Source: AP-15 sp963716115 (GTDB lineage Bacteria; Pseudomonadota; Alphaproteobacteria; ATCC43930; CGMCC-115725). Taken from it: DNA of 64,000 bases. Shown here piece by piece: positions 9,083 through 17,694 of the stretch (its first letter is position 1; each line of letters starts with the position of its first letter). A program made the position numbers and the translations under genes. The notes under the pieces were generated by a model. That model ran no database searches. It saw nothing but the letters and a program-made list of their open reading frames with translations, and was not told the DNA's origin. The stretch covers positions 124,001-188,000 of the forward strand of contig CAVQSZ010000033.1 in NCBI GenBank assembly GCA_963716115.1. The letters run 5' to 3'.

Positions 9083-10039
9083 ATGTCGCAGCACCACGTC
9101 TTGCGGGCGAGCCCCGAGACCTGCCACTGGGGGTTCTTCGACGCCGGGCTCGCTCCGGTGCTGACCGCCGCGTCCGGCGACACGGTGACCATCGACAGCG
9201 TCTCGGGCGGACCCGACATCCTGCCGCAGGCCGGCCGCTTCGACATTCTCGCCGAGCATCTGGCGATCCATCAGGCGATGGAGCCGCGGCTCGGCGCGCA
9301 TATCCTGACCGGGCCGATCGCGGTCGAGGGGGCCGAGCCCGGCGATGTGCTCGAAATCCAGATCCTGTCGGTCGATCCGCGGCAGAACTGGGGCTACACC
9401 CGGATTCGGCCGCTCTCCGGGACCTTGCCCGAGGATTTCCCGATCCGCAAAACCTGGCACACCGCGATCGATCGCCAGCGCGGCATGGCCACCCTGCCGT
9501 GGGGGGCCGAGATCGAGCTGGCGCCGTTCTTTGGGGTCATGGGGGTGGCGCCGCCGCCAGTCTACGGCGCCGTCACCTCGATCGTGCCGCGCGAGTTCGG
9601 CGGCAACATGGATTTGAAGGAGCTGGTGGCCGGCGCGACGCTCTACCTGCCGGTGTGGGCCGCCGGGGCATTGTTCTCGGCCGGCGACGGGCACGGCGTG
9701 CAGGGCGACGGCGAGGTTTGCGTGACCGCGCTCGAAACCGCGCTGACCGGAACCTTCCGTCTGGTGCTGCGCAAGGATCTGCATTTCGACCTGCCGCGCG
9801 TCGAGACCCCCTCGCACCACATCACGATGGGCTTCAACGAGGACCTCGACGACGCCGCCAAGACCGCGCTGCGCCAGATGATCGTGCTGGTCGGCGAGCG
9901 CCTCGGCCTGCCGGCCGACGACGCCTACATGTTCTGCAGCCTCGCCGTCGACCTGCGCGTGACCCAGCTCGTCGACGGCAACAAGGGCATCCACGCAATG
10001 CTGCCGAAACGCTATGCCAACGGCGGCCGCGATACCTGA
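9083..10039 (+). CDS. Acetamidase/formamidase family amidohydrolase
   Basis: A 318-residue cytoplasmic hydrolase of the FmdA/AmdA family, which releases ammonia from formamide or acetamide. Typical features are the N-terminal TCHWGFFDA, the GPIAVEGAEPGDVLEIQI strand (residues 75-95), GVMGVAPPP, the glycine-rich FGGNMDLKEL (near 175) and the SLAVDLRVTQLVDGNKG C-terminus. GGGAGA precedes the ATG at 9083. The molybdopterin oxidoreductase gene starts 37 nt downstream on the same strand. If the substrate is formamide, the product formate could be oxidised by that neighbour (inference). Amide specificity cannot be told from sequence. Confidence 0.88.
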   Translation: MSQHHVLRASPETCHWGFFDAGLAPVLTAASGDTVTIDSVSGGPDILPQAGRFDILAEHLAIHQAMEPRLGAHILTGPIAVEGAEPGDVLEIQILSVDPRQNWGYTRIRPLSGTLPEDFPIRKTWHTAIDRQRGMATLPWGAEIELAPFFGVMGVAPPPVYGAVTSIVPREFGGNMDLKELVAGATLYLPVWAAGALFSAGDGHGVQGDGEVCVTALETALTGTFRLVLRKDLHFDLPRVETPSHHITMGFNEDLDDAAKTALRQMIVLVGERLGLPADDAYMFCSLAVDLRVTQLVDGNKGIHAMLPKRYANGGRDT

Positions 10040-10076
10040 AGGCCTGCCGGTCGGCGGTCGGGACGGGGAGGGGACG

Positions 10077-12105
10077 GTGGCGACGATCCGGGTGGTTTGC
10101 GCGCATGATTGCCCCGACATGTGCTCGCTCTTGGCGCGGGTCGAGGACGGCCGGGTGGTGCGCATCGACGGCGATCCGGACCAGCCCTTCACCGCCGGGC
10201 TTCGTCTGCGCCAAGGTCAGCCGCGACGCCGGGCTCGTTCATTCGCCCGAACGGCTGGCGACGCCGCTGCGGCGGATCGGCGCCAAGGGCGAAGGCAAAT
10301 TCGCGCCGATCGGCTGGGACGACGCGCTCGACGAGATCGTCTCGCGCTGGCGCGCCGTCATCGCCGAGTCGGGGCCGCTGGCGCTTCTCGGCTACGCCTA
10401 CAGCGCGCATCAGGGGCAGATCAACCGCGGCCTCGTCAACGGCCTCTTTCATGCGCTGGGGGCGAGCCGGCTGCGCGCCGGCACGGTTTGCGACACCTGC
10501 TGCGAGGCCGCCTGGGACATGACCGTCGGCCCGGTCGGCGGGGCGGACCCGGAGGCGGTCGCACACTCGGACCTGATCGTCTCCTGGGGCGCCGACCTGG
10601 TCGCCACCAATGTGCATTTCTGGGCGAAGGTCGAGGCCGCGCGCCGGCGCGGCGTTCGGCTCGTCGTGATCGACCCGCGCCGCAGCCGGACCGCGCGCCA
10701 GGCCGATTGGCACCTGCCGATCCGGATCGGGACCGACGCGGCGCTGGCGCTGGGGGTCATGCATATCCTGGCGCGCGACGGGCGCTGCGACCGCGCCTAC
10801 ATCGCCCGGCATACGCTCGGCTTCGAGCGGGTCGAGCGCGAGGTATTGCCGCGTTTCGCGCCCGCGCGCGCCGCCGAGATCACCGGCCTCGCGGTCGCCG
10901 ACATCGAGCGCTTCGCCGCGCTCTACGGCGACGCCAGGGCCTCCTTCATCCGCTTGGGCGAGGGCATGACCCGGCTGGCGCGGGGCGGTCAGGCGTTGCG
11001 CGCGGTGGCGCTCTTGCCCGGCGTCACCGGCGCCTACGGCCGCGAGGGCGGCGGCGCGCTGTTGATGACGGCGGCCTCCTGCGAGCTCGATTACGACGCC
11101 GTGCGCAAGCCCTCGGGGCCGGCCGAGACCCGAGCCGTCAACCATCTGCGCCTCGGCGAGGCGTTGCTGGAGATGGCCGACCCGCCGATCCGCGCCCTCT
11201 TCATCGCCGCCAACAACCCGGCGGTGACCTGCCCCGACGCCGGCAAGGTTCGCCGCGGCCTCGCCCGCGACGATCTCTTCACCGTGGTCCACGACCCGTT
11301 CCTGTCGGTGACGGCGCGCTGGGCCGACATCGTCCTGCCGGCGGCCACATATCTCGAAACCGAGGATCTCTACCGCGCCTACGGCGCCTACTACATGCAG
11401 CACGCGCCGGCCGCGGTGGCCCCGCAGGGCGAGGCCTGGCCGAACTTCCGCCTGGCGCAGGAATTGGCCGCACGCATGGGGCTCGACGATCCGGTGTTCC
11501 GGATGGCCCCCGGCGAAATCGCCGCCCTGATGCTGCGCGGGGCGCGCGGAACCGCCGCCGGGCTCGATCCCGAGCAGGTCCGCGCCGCCGGCCCGATCAA
11601 GATCGCGCCCCAGGGCGGGCAGGAGTTCCGCACGCCCTCGGGCCGGCTCGAATTCTATTCCGAGGAGCTGGCGGCCCAGGGGCTGCCGCCGATGCCGGAC
11701 TGGGAGCCCGATCCCGAGGAGGAGCGGCAGGCGGCGCGCTGGCCGTTGCGGCTGCTGACGGCGCCCGGCTACTTTCAGAGCCACACCGCCTATTCGGGCG
11801 TCGAATTCCTGCGCCGGCGCGAGGGGCCGCCCTGCTGCATCCTGCATCCGCACGACGCCGCCGCCCGCGGCCTCGCGGACGGCGATCGGGTGCGCCTCTA
11901 CAACGACCGCGGCGCGGTCGGTCTGGTCCTCAAGGTCAGCGACGAGGTGCGGCCGGGGGTGGTCCTGGTCCCCGGCCAGCGTCCCGACGGCGAGACGCTC
12001 TCAGGCACGGTCAACATGCTCTGCGCCGACCGCTACACCGATATCGGCGACGGCGCCACCTATCAGAGCACCTGGCTCGACATTGCCGCCTGGCCGGAGC
12101 GATAG
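10077..12105 (+). CDS. Molybdopterin oxidoreductase, DMSO-reductase family (one frameshift)
   Basis: A ~675-residue oxidoreductase after repair of one frameshift. Translation starts at GTG 10077 behind GGGGAGGGG. The N-terminal [4Fe-4S] motif is CAHDCPDMC plus a Cys about 28 residues later; that last Cys (FVCAKV) is reached only if one G of the GGG at 10197-10199 is removed. Then follow GWDDALDEI, the RAGTVCDTCC segment near the Mo ligand, GADLVATNVHFW, NNPAVTCPD and a C-terminal pterin-binding domain (residues ~560-675). Members oxidise formate or reduce sulfoxides; the partner subunit is not here. The 3' end overlaps the convergent CHRD gene by 43 nt. The break resembles other +1 errors in this window. 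Confidence 0.85.
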
Positions 12106-12695
12106 CGCCGCCGCGTCAGGCCGAAGCCGAAGAGCGCCGCGCCGAGCAGGACGAGGCTCGCCGGCTCCGGCGTCGCCACCAGGATGCCCCTGATCTCGCC
12201 GCTCGGGAAGCCCGAGGGCAGCGCTGTGTGAATGTTGAGATAAGCCGTTCCGGCCTCGATCGCCGCCTCGAGCGCGGCTTCGGCCTGGGCCACGTCGCCG
12301 CCCTCATCGGCGAGAAACACCGGGTTGTAGCTCGTGGCCTGCGTCAGGTCCAAGGTGTGGTCGTAGGTCCCCGAGGTCACCCCCAGCGGGAAGCCGGGGA
12401 ATGTCGGCGTCGTCGTCGCGACGATGAAATTCCCCGGCAGCGCGGCCGCCACGCAGCAATGGATGTGCGACGCCGTTGTCGGCCCCAGCAGGCCCGAGAA
12501 CGTTACGTCTACGTGCAGCGTGTGGAGAGCCGGATCGATGACGACCGTCGTGTGGCCCGTTCCTGGCGAGCCGGTCGGAGGGATCTCGGCCGCGCCGGTG
12601 AGGTCGGCCGCGAATGTGATCGGCGTGGCGTGGACGGCCGTCGCCGGCAGCATCGCCGCTGCGATCAGAAGCAACGCCGGTGAGACGTACCTCAT
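12063..12695 (-). CDS. CHRD-domain protein with PEP-CTERM sorting signal
   Basis: A 210-residue exported protein. It has a Sec signal peptide (cleavage after AVHA, about residue 23), one CHRD domain (chordin-like; GHTTVVIDPALHTLHVDVTF, HIHCC, LNIHTALPSGFPSGEIRG) and a C-terminal PEP-CTERM tail: PEPASLVLLG, hydrophobic helix, then RRRYRS. PEP-CTERM tails are processed by an exosortase, which is not in this window. An excellent AAGGAGG site precedes the ATG at 12695. Its 3' end overlaps the molybdopterin oxidoreductase gene on the other strand. Function is unknown; CHRD proteins are typically surface or matrix associated. Confidence 0.9.
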   Translation of the reverse strand: MRYVSPALLLIAAAMLPATAVHATPITFAADLTGAAEIPPTGSPGTGHTTVVIDPALHTLHVDVTFSGLLGPTTASHIHCCVAAALPGNFIVATTTPTFPGFPLGVTSGTYDHTLDLTQATSYNPVFLADEGGDVAQAEAALEAAIEAGTAYLNIHTALPSGFPSGEIRGILVATPEPASLVLLGAALFGFGLTRRRYRSGQAAMSSQVL

Positions 12696-12811
12696 TTTGA
12701 GCCTCCTTGTGTGTCGTCCCCCTCGGGAGCCGCGGGACCGGGCATCCCGGCTCAACGCTCCCCCGTTTTTGCGCCGCGACGCAACCGGATTCGACCGCGC
12801 GCCACCGCCGA

Positions 12812-13987
12812 TCACGCAATCTTGAGAGCGGCGGCCACCGCGACCAGGGCCGCGTCGGCGCCGGGCGCGCCGACGATCGACAGGCCGACCGGCAGGCCGT
12901 CGACCACGGCCCCGGGGATGCTGACCTGCGGCGCGCCGGTCAGCCCGCCATGAGCGCACAGGCACAGGATGCGGTCGCGCTGCAGGCTTGCCGCCGCGAG
13001 CGGCTCGCCGCGCCTGGGGGCCGGGAACGGCGTCGTCGGCAGGCACAGGATCGTGCCGGGCGGCAGCAGATGGCGCATCCGGCCGCGCGCCTCCTGCCGC
13101 GCCAGATTGGCCCATTGCTGCTCGCTCTGCGGGATCTGCGAGCCGGTGAAGAGGTTGCGCGCGACGCTGTACGCAAAGCGCGGGTTGTCGCGCTCGATCC
13201 AGTCCTTGAAGGTCAGCCACGCCTCGGCCGGCTGCAAGGTGCGCTGCGCCCGCGCCCATTGCACGAGGCCGGCGGGGGCCATGACCTCGTCGCGGCTGTC
13301 GCCGACCAGCGCCCGCAGCCGCTCGACCATCGGCCGCAGCGCCGCCGCCGTCTCGGGGTCGGCGAAGGCGAAGCCGTCGACCGCGACCACCAGCCGGCTC
13401 GGCAATTCCATCGGGATCGCTTCGCCGAGCATCACCGCCGAGACCTTGGCGAAGGCAGCGGCGTCGCGGGCGAGCCAGCCGGTCGTGTCGGAAGAGGGCG
13501 CCTGCGCCATCATCCCGGTCGTATCGATGCGGCCATGCGTCGGGCGGATGCCGTAGAGCCCGCAAAAGCTCGCCGGGACCCGCACCGAGCCGCCGGTGTC
13601 GGTGCCGAGCGCCGCATCGCAGAGCCCGGCGGCGACCGCCGCGGCCGAGCCCGAGGACGAGCCGCCCGGCACCCGCCCCGGCGCCCTGACGTTGACGGGC
13701 GTGCCGTAGAACGCGTTCTCGCCGACGATGCCGAGCGAGACCTCGTCGGTGATGGTCTTGCCGATCAAGGTGGCGCCGGCGTCGAGCAGGCGCTGAGCCA
13801 CCGCCCAGGCGTGCCGGGTCGGCGTCGGGTTCGCGCGCGCCCAGTCCGGGTTGCCGCCGCCCGTCGGATATCCGGCGACATCGAACAGATCCTTCGCGGC
13901 GAAGGTCAGCCCCGACAGCGGCCCGCCGGCCCGGCCCTCGATATGGGCGCGGGGGCCGGGGACGAAGGCGTTGACGTCGTCCGGCAT
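12812..13987 (-). CDS. Amidase signature family hydrolase
   Basis: A 391-residue amidase with the Ser-cisSer-Lys triad: catalytic Lys in FAAKDLFD (near residue 32), the glycine/serine-rich PGGSSSGSAAAVAAGLCD (near 110) and the nucleophile segment DTGGSVRVPASFCG (near 132). It is shorter than GatA (about 485), so a small-molecule amidase (for example a mandelamide or indoleacetamide hydrolase-like enzyme) is more likely. ATG at 13987 follows GGAAGGGG. The gene lies 22 nt downstream of the GNAT toxin gene on the same strand but is probably unrelated to it. Substrate not predictable. Confidence 0.88.
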   Translation of the reverse strand: MPDDVNAFVPGPRAHIEGRAGGPLSGLTFAAKDLFDVAGYPTGGGNPDWARANPTPTRHAWAVAQRLLDAGATLIGKTITDEVSLGIVGENAFYGTPVNVRAPGRVPGGSSSGSAAAVAAGLCDAALGTDTGGSVRVPASFCGLYGIRPTHGRIDTTGMMAQAPSSDTTGWLARDAAAFAKVSAVMLGEAIPMELPSRLVVAVDGFAFADPETAAALRPMVERLRALVGDSRDEVMAPAGLVQWARAQRTLQPAEAWLTFKDWIERDNPRFAYSVARNLFTGSQIPQSEQQWANLARQEARGRMRHLLPPGTILCLPTTPFPAPRRGEPLAAASLQRDRILCLCAHGGLTGAPQVSIPGAVVDGLPVGLSIVGAPGADAALVAVAAALKIA

Positions 13988-14009
13988 CCCAATCCCCTTC
14001 CAACCACAA

Positions 14010-14525
14010 CTAGGCAAAGAGCGCAGCGACCTCAGCCATCGGCAGAAACATACGCCCGCTGTCGGCCGTCAAAGGCTGAAATCGGTATCGCGCATAAAAC
14101 CGCGCCGCCGCCTCGTCCGTTGGATCGACGACGAATGCGAAGGTGGCGATTTCGTTGCGCAGCGCCCGCGCCAGCGCGTCGAACAGCAGCAGCTGGCCGA
14201 GACCTCCGCCCTGAAAGCGATGGTCGATCGCCAGCCGTCCCATCAATGTGGCGGGGACGATTGGGTAGCGCGGGAGGCGCTTCGAGATCGACACCGGAAG
14301 CTCCGCCAAGGCGATGCCGAGAGCCGAGAGCGTGTAATAGCCGACGATCCGCTCAGGCTCGCTTTCCCCGGTTAGAACAAAAGAGGTTGCAATCCGCCTG
14401 CGGCCGTCCTGCCCGGCCTGAGTTTTCAGATACCGGTCGAGCGCCTCGACCCCGCATTCGAAGCCGGCCCGGTCGTGGTGCTCGGCCAGGAGCGCAACCC
14501 GGCATTCTTCAGGCGCGACCGCCAC
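14010..14525 (-). CDS. GNAT-family acetyltransferase toxin (TacT/AtaT-like)
   Basis: A 171-residue GNAT protein paired with a DUF1778 antitoxin. TacT-like toxins acetylate the amino group of charged tRNAs and stop translation. The family signature is present: HDRAGFECGVEALDRYL at residues 17-33, ATSFVL, the acetyl-CoA loop in FQGGGLGQLLL (near residue 105) and the FYARYRFQPL motif with the conserved tyrosine near 145. It starts at GTG 14525, immediately after the TAG of the antitoxin, so translation is coupled. No inactivating change is visible. Confidence 0.88.
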   Translation of the reverse strand: MAVAPEECRVALLAEHHDRAGFECGVEALDRYLKTQAGQDGRRRIATSFVLTGESEPERIVGYYTLSALGIALAELPVSISKRLPRYPIVPATLMGRLAIDHRFQGGGLGQLLLFDALARALRNEIATFAFVVDPTDEAAARFYARYRFQPLTADSGRMFLPMAEVAALFA

Positions 14526-14816
14526 CTAACGGCCAACCGTGCTCCGGTATCGTTGCGCTGCGGCGCGAAGCGCGGCCGGTGGCTCGCGCGGATTGATCAG
14601 CGCCTCGGCAAAGGCGCGGCTGTCGGCGGCGCCCAGCCGGACGATTTCCATCTCCTCGATGGTCCGGACCGCGGCATCGTGCGCGCTGGCGATGACGAAA
14701 TCGCTCAGGCTGCGACCTTGCAGCTCGGCCGCCCGTTTGAACAACGCCTTCTGCTCGCGCGAAACCCGGGCCTCGAGCCTCTCCTTGCGTAAGTCCAAAG
14801 CCTGATCGCCAGCCAT
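14526..14816 (-). CDS. DUF1778 (TacA-like) ribbon-helix-helix antitoxin
   Basis: A 96-residue antitoxin. The N-terminal ribbon-helix-helix (ERLEARVSREQKALFKRAAE then GRSLSDFVIASA) binds DNA, and the C-terminal segment (about residues 60-96, FAEALINPREPP) is the part that in this family wraps the toxin. GGGAGGG precedes the ATG at 14816. The toxin gene begins with the next base after the stop. A 10-bp palindrome overlapping the predicted -10 box upstream is a likely autoregulatory operator. Confidence 0.9.
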   Translation of the reverse strand: MAGDQALDLRKERLEARVSREQKALFKRAAELQGRSLSDFVIASAHDAAVRTIEEMEIVRLGAADSRAFAEALINPREPPAALRAAAQRYRSTVGR

Positions 14817-14835
14817 CGTCTGCCGCCCTCCCGAG

Positions 14836-14869
14836 ACATGCATGTACGGCAATCTGACGGAAGATGCAA
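14836..14869 (-). promoter_or_regulatory. Promoter and palindromic operator of the DUF1778-GNAT operon
   Basis: A perfect palindrome ACATGCATGT occupies 14836-14845. On the minus strand TTGCAT (14864-14869), a 17-nt spacer and TACATG (14841-14846) form a plausible sigma-70 promoter whose -10 box lies inside the palindrome. The ATG of the antitoxin is 20 nt further. RHH antitoxins bind such palindromes to repress their own operon. Confidence 0.6.
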
Positions 14870-14887
14870 GGGCGCACAATGCGGTGG

Positions 14888-16663
14888 TTAGCCGTCCGCG
14901 GCCAGCGCCGCGACGGTGTCGGGCGGCAGCTCGGCGCGCTCGATGTGGCGGCGGTGCCAGAGCGCGTAGAACAACAGGTTCCAGGCGGCGCGGCCGGCGC
15001 GCTTGCCGGGGGTGGCGAACAGGGCCTCGACCGCCTCGGGCCGACAGATCTCGCGCACCCCCTGCGAGCGGGCGACCAGCGGCCCGATCTCGCCGGCGCG
15101 GCGCCTGATCCAGCGCGCCACCGGCACCGTGAAGCCGCGCTTGCGGGCGAGCGGCTGCGCCTCGGGGAGGCAATCGCCGAGCCAGCGCCGCAGCAGCCAT
15201 TTGCCGAGCCCGCGCCTGATCTTCAGCTCGTCCGGCAAGGAGAAGGCCAAGGCCGCCATCGCGGTGTCCAAAAAGGGCGTGCGGCCCTCGGCCCCGTGCG
15301 CCATCAGGCAGCGGTCGAGCTTGATCAACAGATCGTTGGGCAGCCAGTCGGCGCAGTCGACCGCCTGCGCCACCTGCAGCGGCGTGCGGCCGTGGCCGCC
15401 GTTGCGCGCCTCGGCCGCCGCGATGCCGTCGCGCCAGCCGGCGATCTCGCCGCGCAGCACGCCGAGGCCGTCGAGCACGCCGCGGGCGCGCGGCATGCGG
15501 CCGCCGGCCCACCACGGCCGCATCGCGCTGCGGTAGCGGCCGTAGCCGGCGAACAGCTCGTCGCCGCCTTCGCCCGACAGGATCACCTTGAGCCCGGCCT
15601 GGCGGGCCACCCGCGCCAGCGCATAGGTCGGCAGGATCGCATAATCGGCGGCCGGGTCGTCGACCGCCGAGACGATCTCCGGCAGCGACCGCCAGAACTC
15701 GGCCTCGTCGAAAACGATCTCGACATGCTCGGCGCCGACCGTCCGCGCCGCGGCGCGCGCGGCGGCGCGCTCGTCGGCGACATCGCCGTCGGCAAAGCCG
15801 ATCGTGAACGCCTTGACCGGCCGCTCGGCGAGCCGCGCCATCATCACCAGCACCGCCGTCGAATCGATGCCGCCCGACAAAAACATGCCGAACGGGACAT
15901 CGGAGCGCTGATGAATGCGCACGCTCTCCATCAACGCGGCGTCGAGCCGGGCCAGCGCCTCCTCCTCGTCCACCACCAGGGGGCCGCCCTCGGGCAGGGC
16001 GGCGCGGCGGCGGCGCTCGACCACCCGCCCCTGGCGCACGACCACGGTCTCGCCCGGCAATACCCGGTTGACGCCGGCGAAGATCGTCTCGCGGCCGGTG
16101 GTGAACTGCATCTGCACCAGCTCGTTGCGCGCCGAGGGCGCCAGCGCCGGCGCCGCGAGCCCGGCCTCGATCAGCGCCCCGGGCTCGGAGGCGAAGGCGA
16201 AGGCGGTCGGCGTCTCGGCATAGTAGAGCGGCTTGATGCCGAACGGGTCGCGCGCCAGGATCAGCCGCCCGGTCCCCGGATCGTGCAGCGCCAAGGCGTA
16301 CATGCCGCGCAGATGGCCCGTGAAATCGAGCCCGTGGCGGCGATAGAGGTGCAGCGGCAGCTCGCAATCCGATTGCGTCGAAAAGGCGATCGGGCGGCCG
16401 CAGCGCAGCTCGTCGCGCAGCTCGAGGTAATTGTATATTTCGCCATTGCCGATCAGCGCCGCCCCGCCCGGCTCGTAGAGCGGCTGGTCGCCGGTCGCAA
16501 GGTCGATGATGGCGAGCCGGGTCTGCACCATGCCGACATCGCCGCAGCGGTACCGGCCGTCGCCGTCGGGGCCGCGATGGCGCAAGGCCGCGCCCATGAC
16601 GCGCAACGGCGCCGGCGGCGGCGGCGCGCCGTCATGCGTCATCATTCCGGCTATGCCGCACAT
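14888..16663 (-). CDS. asnB: Asparagine synthase (glutamine-hydrolysing), polysaccharide-cluster type
   Basis: A 591-residue two-domain amidotransferase. The class-II glutaminase domain begins with Cys2 (MCGIAGMM) and has RHRGPDGDG and GNGEIYNYLELR; the ATP-pyrophosphatase domain has the P-loop FLSGGIDSTAVL (near residue 262) and LSGEGGDELFAGY. It transfers ammonia to a carboxylate, giving asparagine or, in polysaccharide clusters, amidating a sugar acid or other acceptor. It is the last gene of a run of four glycosyltransferases with overlapping ends (13 nt with the preceding gene), so a role in surface-glycan modification is more likely than housekeeping asparagine synthesis. Confidence 0.93.
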   Translation of the reverse strand: MCGIAGMMTHDGAPPPPAPLRVMGAALRHRGPDGDGRYRCGDVGMVQTRLAIIDLATGDQPLYEPGGAALIGNGEIYNYLELRDELRCGRPIAFSTQSDCELPLHLYRRHGLDFTGHLRGMYALALHDPGTGRLILARDPFGIKPLYYAETPTAFAFASEPGALIEAGLAAPALAPSARNELVQMQFTTGRETIFAGVNRVLPGETVVVRQGRVVERRRRAALPEGGPLVVDEEEALARLDAALMESVRIHQRSDVPFGMFLSGGIDSTAVLVMMARLAERPVKAFTIGFADGDVADERAAARAAARTVGAEHVEIVFDEAEFWRSLPEIVSAVDDPAADYAILPTYALARVARQAGLKVILSGEGGDELFAGYGRYRSAMRPWWAGGRMPRARGVLDGLGVLRGEIAGWRDGIAAAEARNGGHGRTPLQVAQAVDCADWLPNDLLIKLDRCLMAHGAEGRTPFLDTAMAALAFSLPDELKIRRGLGKWLLRRWLGDCLPEAQPLARKRGFTVPVARWIRRRAGEIGPLVARSQGVREICRPEAVEALFATPGKRAGRAAWNLLFYALWHRRHIERAELPPDTVAALAADG

Positions 16664-17694
16664 TGGCGCGTCACCCGTTCGAAAAAGCCTTGATAGCGGG
16701 CGACCACCGCCGCCTCGGTAAAGTCGCGCTCATAGGCGAGGCGGCCGGCCCGGCCGAGCCTCGCGCGCAGCGCCGGGTCGCGGCAGACCCGCTCGATCGC
16801 GCGGGCGAGCGCCGCAGCACCGCCGCCGGGGCGGTCGGGGAGCGCCGCCAGGAGGCCGTTCTCGCCGTCCTCGATCAGCTGGCGGGGACCGTCGCTCGCC
16901 GTCGCGACGACCGGCAGGCCGGCCGACCATGCCTCGATCACGACATTGCCCAAGGGCTCGCGCAACGATGGGCAGACCAAGAGATCGGCGCTCGCCAGCA
17001 ACGCCGGGACATCGTCGCGCCAGCCGAGAAAGCGCACCCGCCCGGCGAGCCCGAGCTCGGCCGCAAGGCCTTCGAGCCGCGGCCGCAACGGCCCGTCGCC
17101 GGCGATCCACAGATCGACGTCGCGGATCGCCGCCATCGCATCGAGCAGCATATCGAAGCCCTTGCTCGGATGCAGCCGGCCGAGCGCCAATGCCAGCGGC
17201 GCCCGGCCCCGCTCTTCCCTCGCCGGCGCGACGCCGGCGTCGGGCGCGAAATTCGGCAGATAGTCGACCCGCTCGCGCGGCCAGCCCTCGGCCACGGCAT
17301 AATCGACGATGGCGCGCGTGTTGGCGATCAGGCGATCGCAACGCCGATAATATTTCAGGTCGTAATACCCCCCGAGGCGGGCGACGTGCACGAAGTCGCC
17401 GCGCGGGCAAAGCGATGTCGCCCGGCTCATCCAGGTCAGCACGATGCTCGGGCGCCAGGCGGCGATCTCGCGCCGGAACACGAGCCGGGTCGCGACATCG
17501 AGCCGGCCGCCGAACGCCTGTTCGACGACCGCCACCCCGGCCGCGCGCAGGCTGCGCGACCGGTCGGCGTCGCGGCGGATCAGCACCCGCTGCTCCTCGC
17601 CCGCCCGCTGCAGGCCGGCGGCGAGCCTGACGAAAAAGAGCTCGGCCCCGCCGCGCCGCGCCCCGGCGATCGCCTGTAAGAGCCGGCGGGTCAT
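16651..17694 (-). CDS. Family 4 glycosyltransferase (GT-B)
   Basis: A 347-residue GT-B enzyme. The N-terminal GARRGGAELFFVRLA loop, the LALGRLHPSKGFD hinge (near residue 190) and the C-terminal CPSLREPLGNVVIEAWSAGLP motif, with the EX7E-type acidic pair, place it in GT4. It probably transfers a sugar in LPS or exopolysaccharide synthesis at the inner membrane face. Its ATG at 17694 overlaps the previous gene's stop (ATGA), and its 3' end overlaps asnB by 13 nt. The donor sugar cannot be told. Confidence 0.88.
   Translation of the reverse strand: MTRRLLQAIAGARRGGAELFFVRLAAGLQRAGEEQRVLIRRDADRSRSLRAAGVAVVEQAFGGRLDVATRLVFRREIAAWRPSIVLTWMSRATSLCPRGDFVHVARLGGYYDLKYYRRCDRLIANTRAIVDYAVAEGWPRERVDYLPNFAPDAGVAPAREERGRAPLALALGRLHPSKGFDMLLDAMAAIRDVDLWIAGDGPLRPRLEGLAAELGLAGRVRFLGWRDDVPALLASADLLVCPSLREPLGNVVIEAWSAGLPVVATASDGPRQLIEDGENGLLAALPDRPGGGAAALARAIERVCRDPALRARLGRAGRLAYERDFTEAAVVARYQGFFERVTRQCAA

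Noticed and set aside
10190..10210. Possible programmed frameshift or selenocysteine site in the molybdoenzyme
   Set aside because: No slippery heptamer, no in-frame TGA and the same kind of +1 break occurs in six other genes, so a sequence error is the simpler reading.
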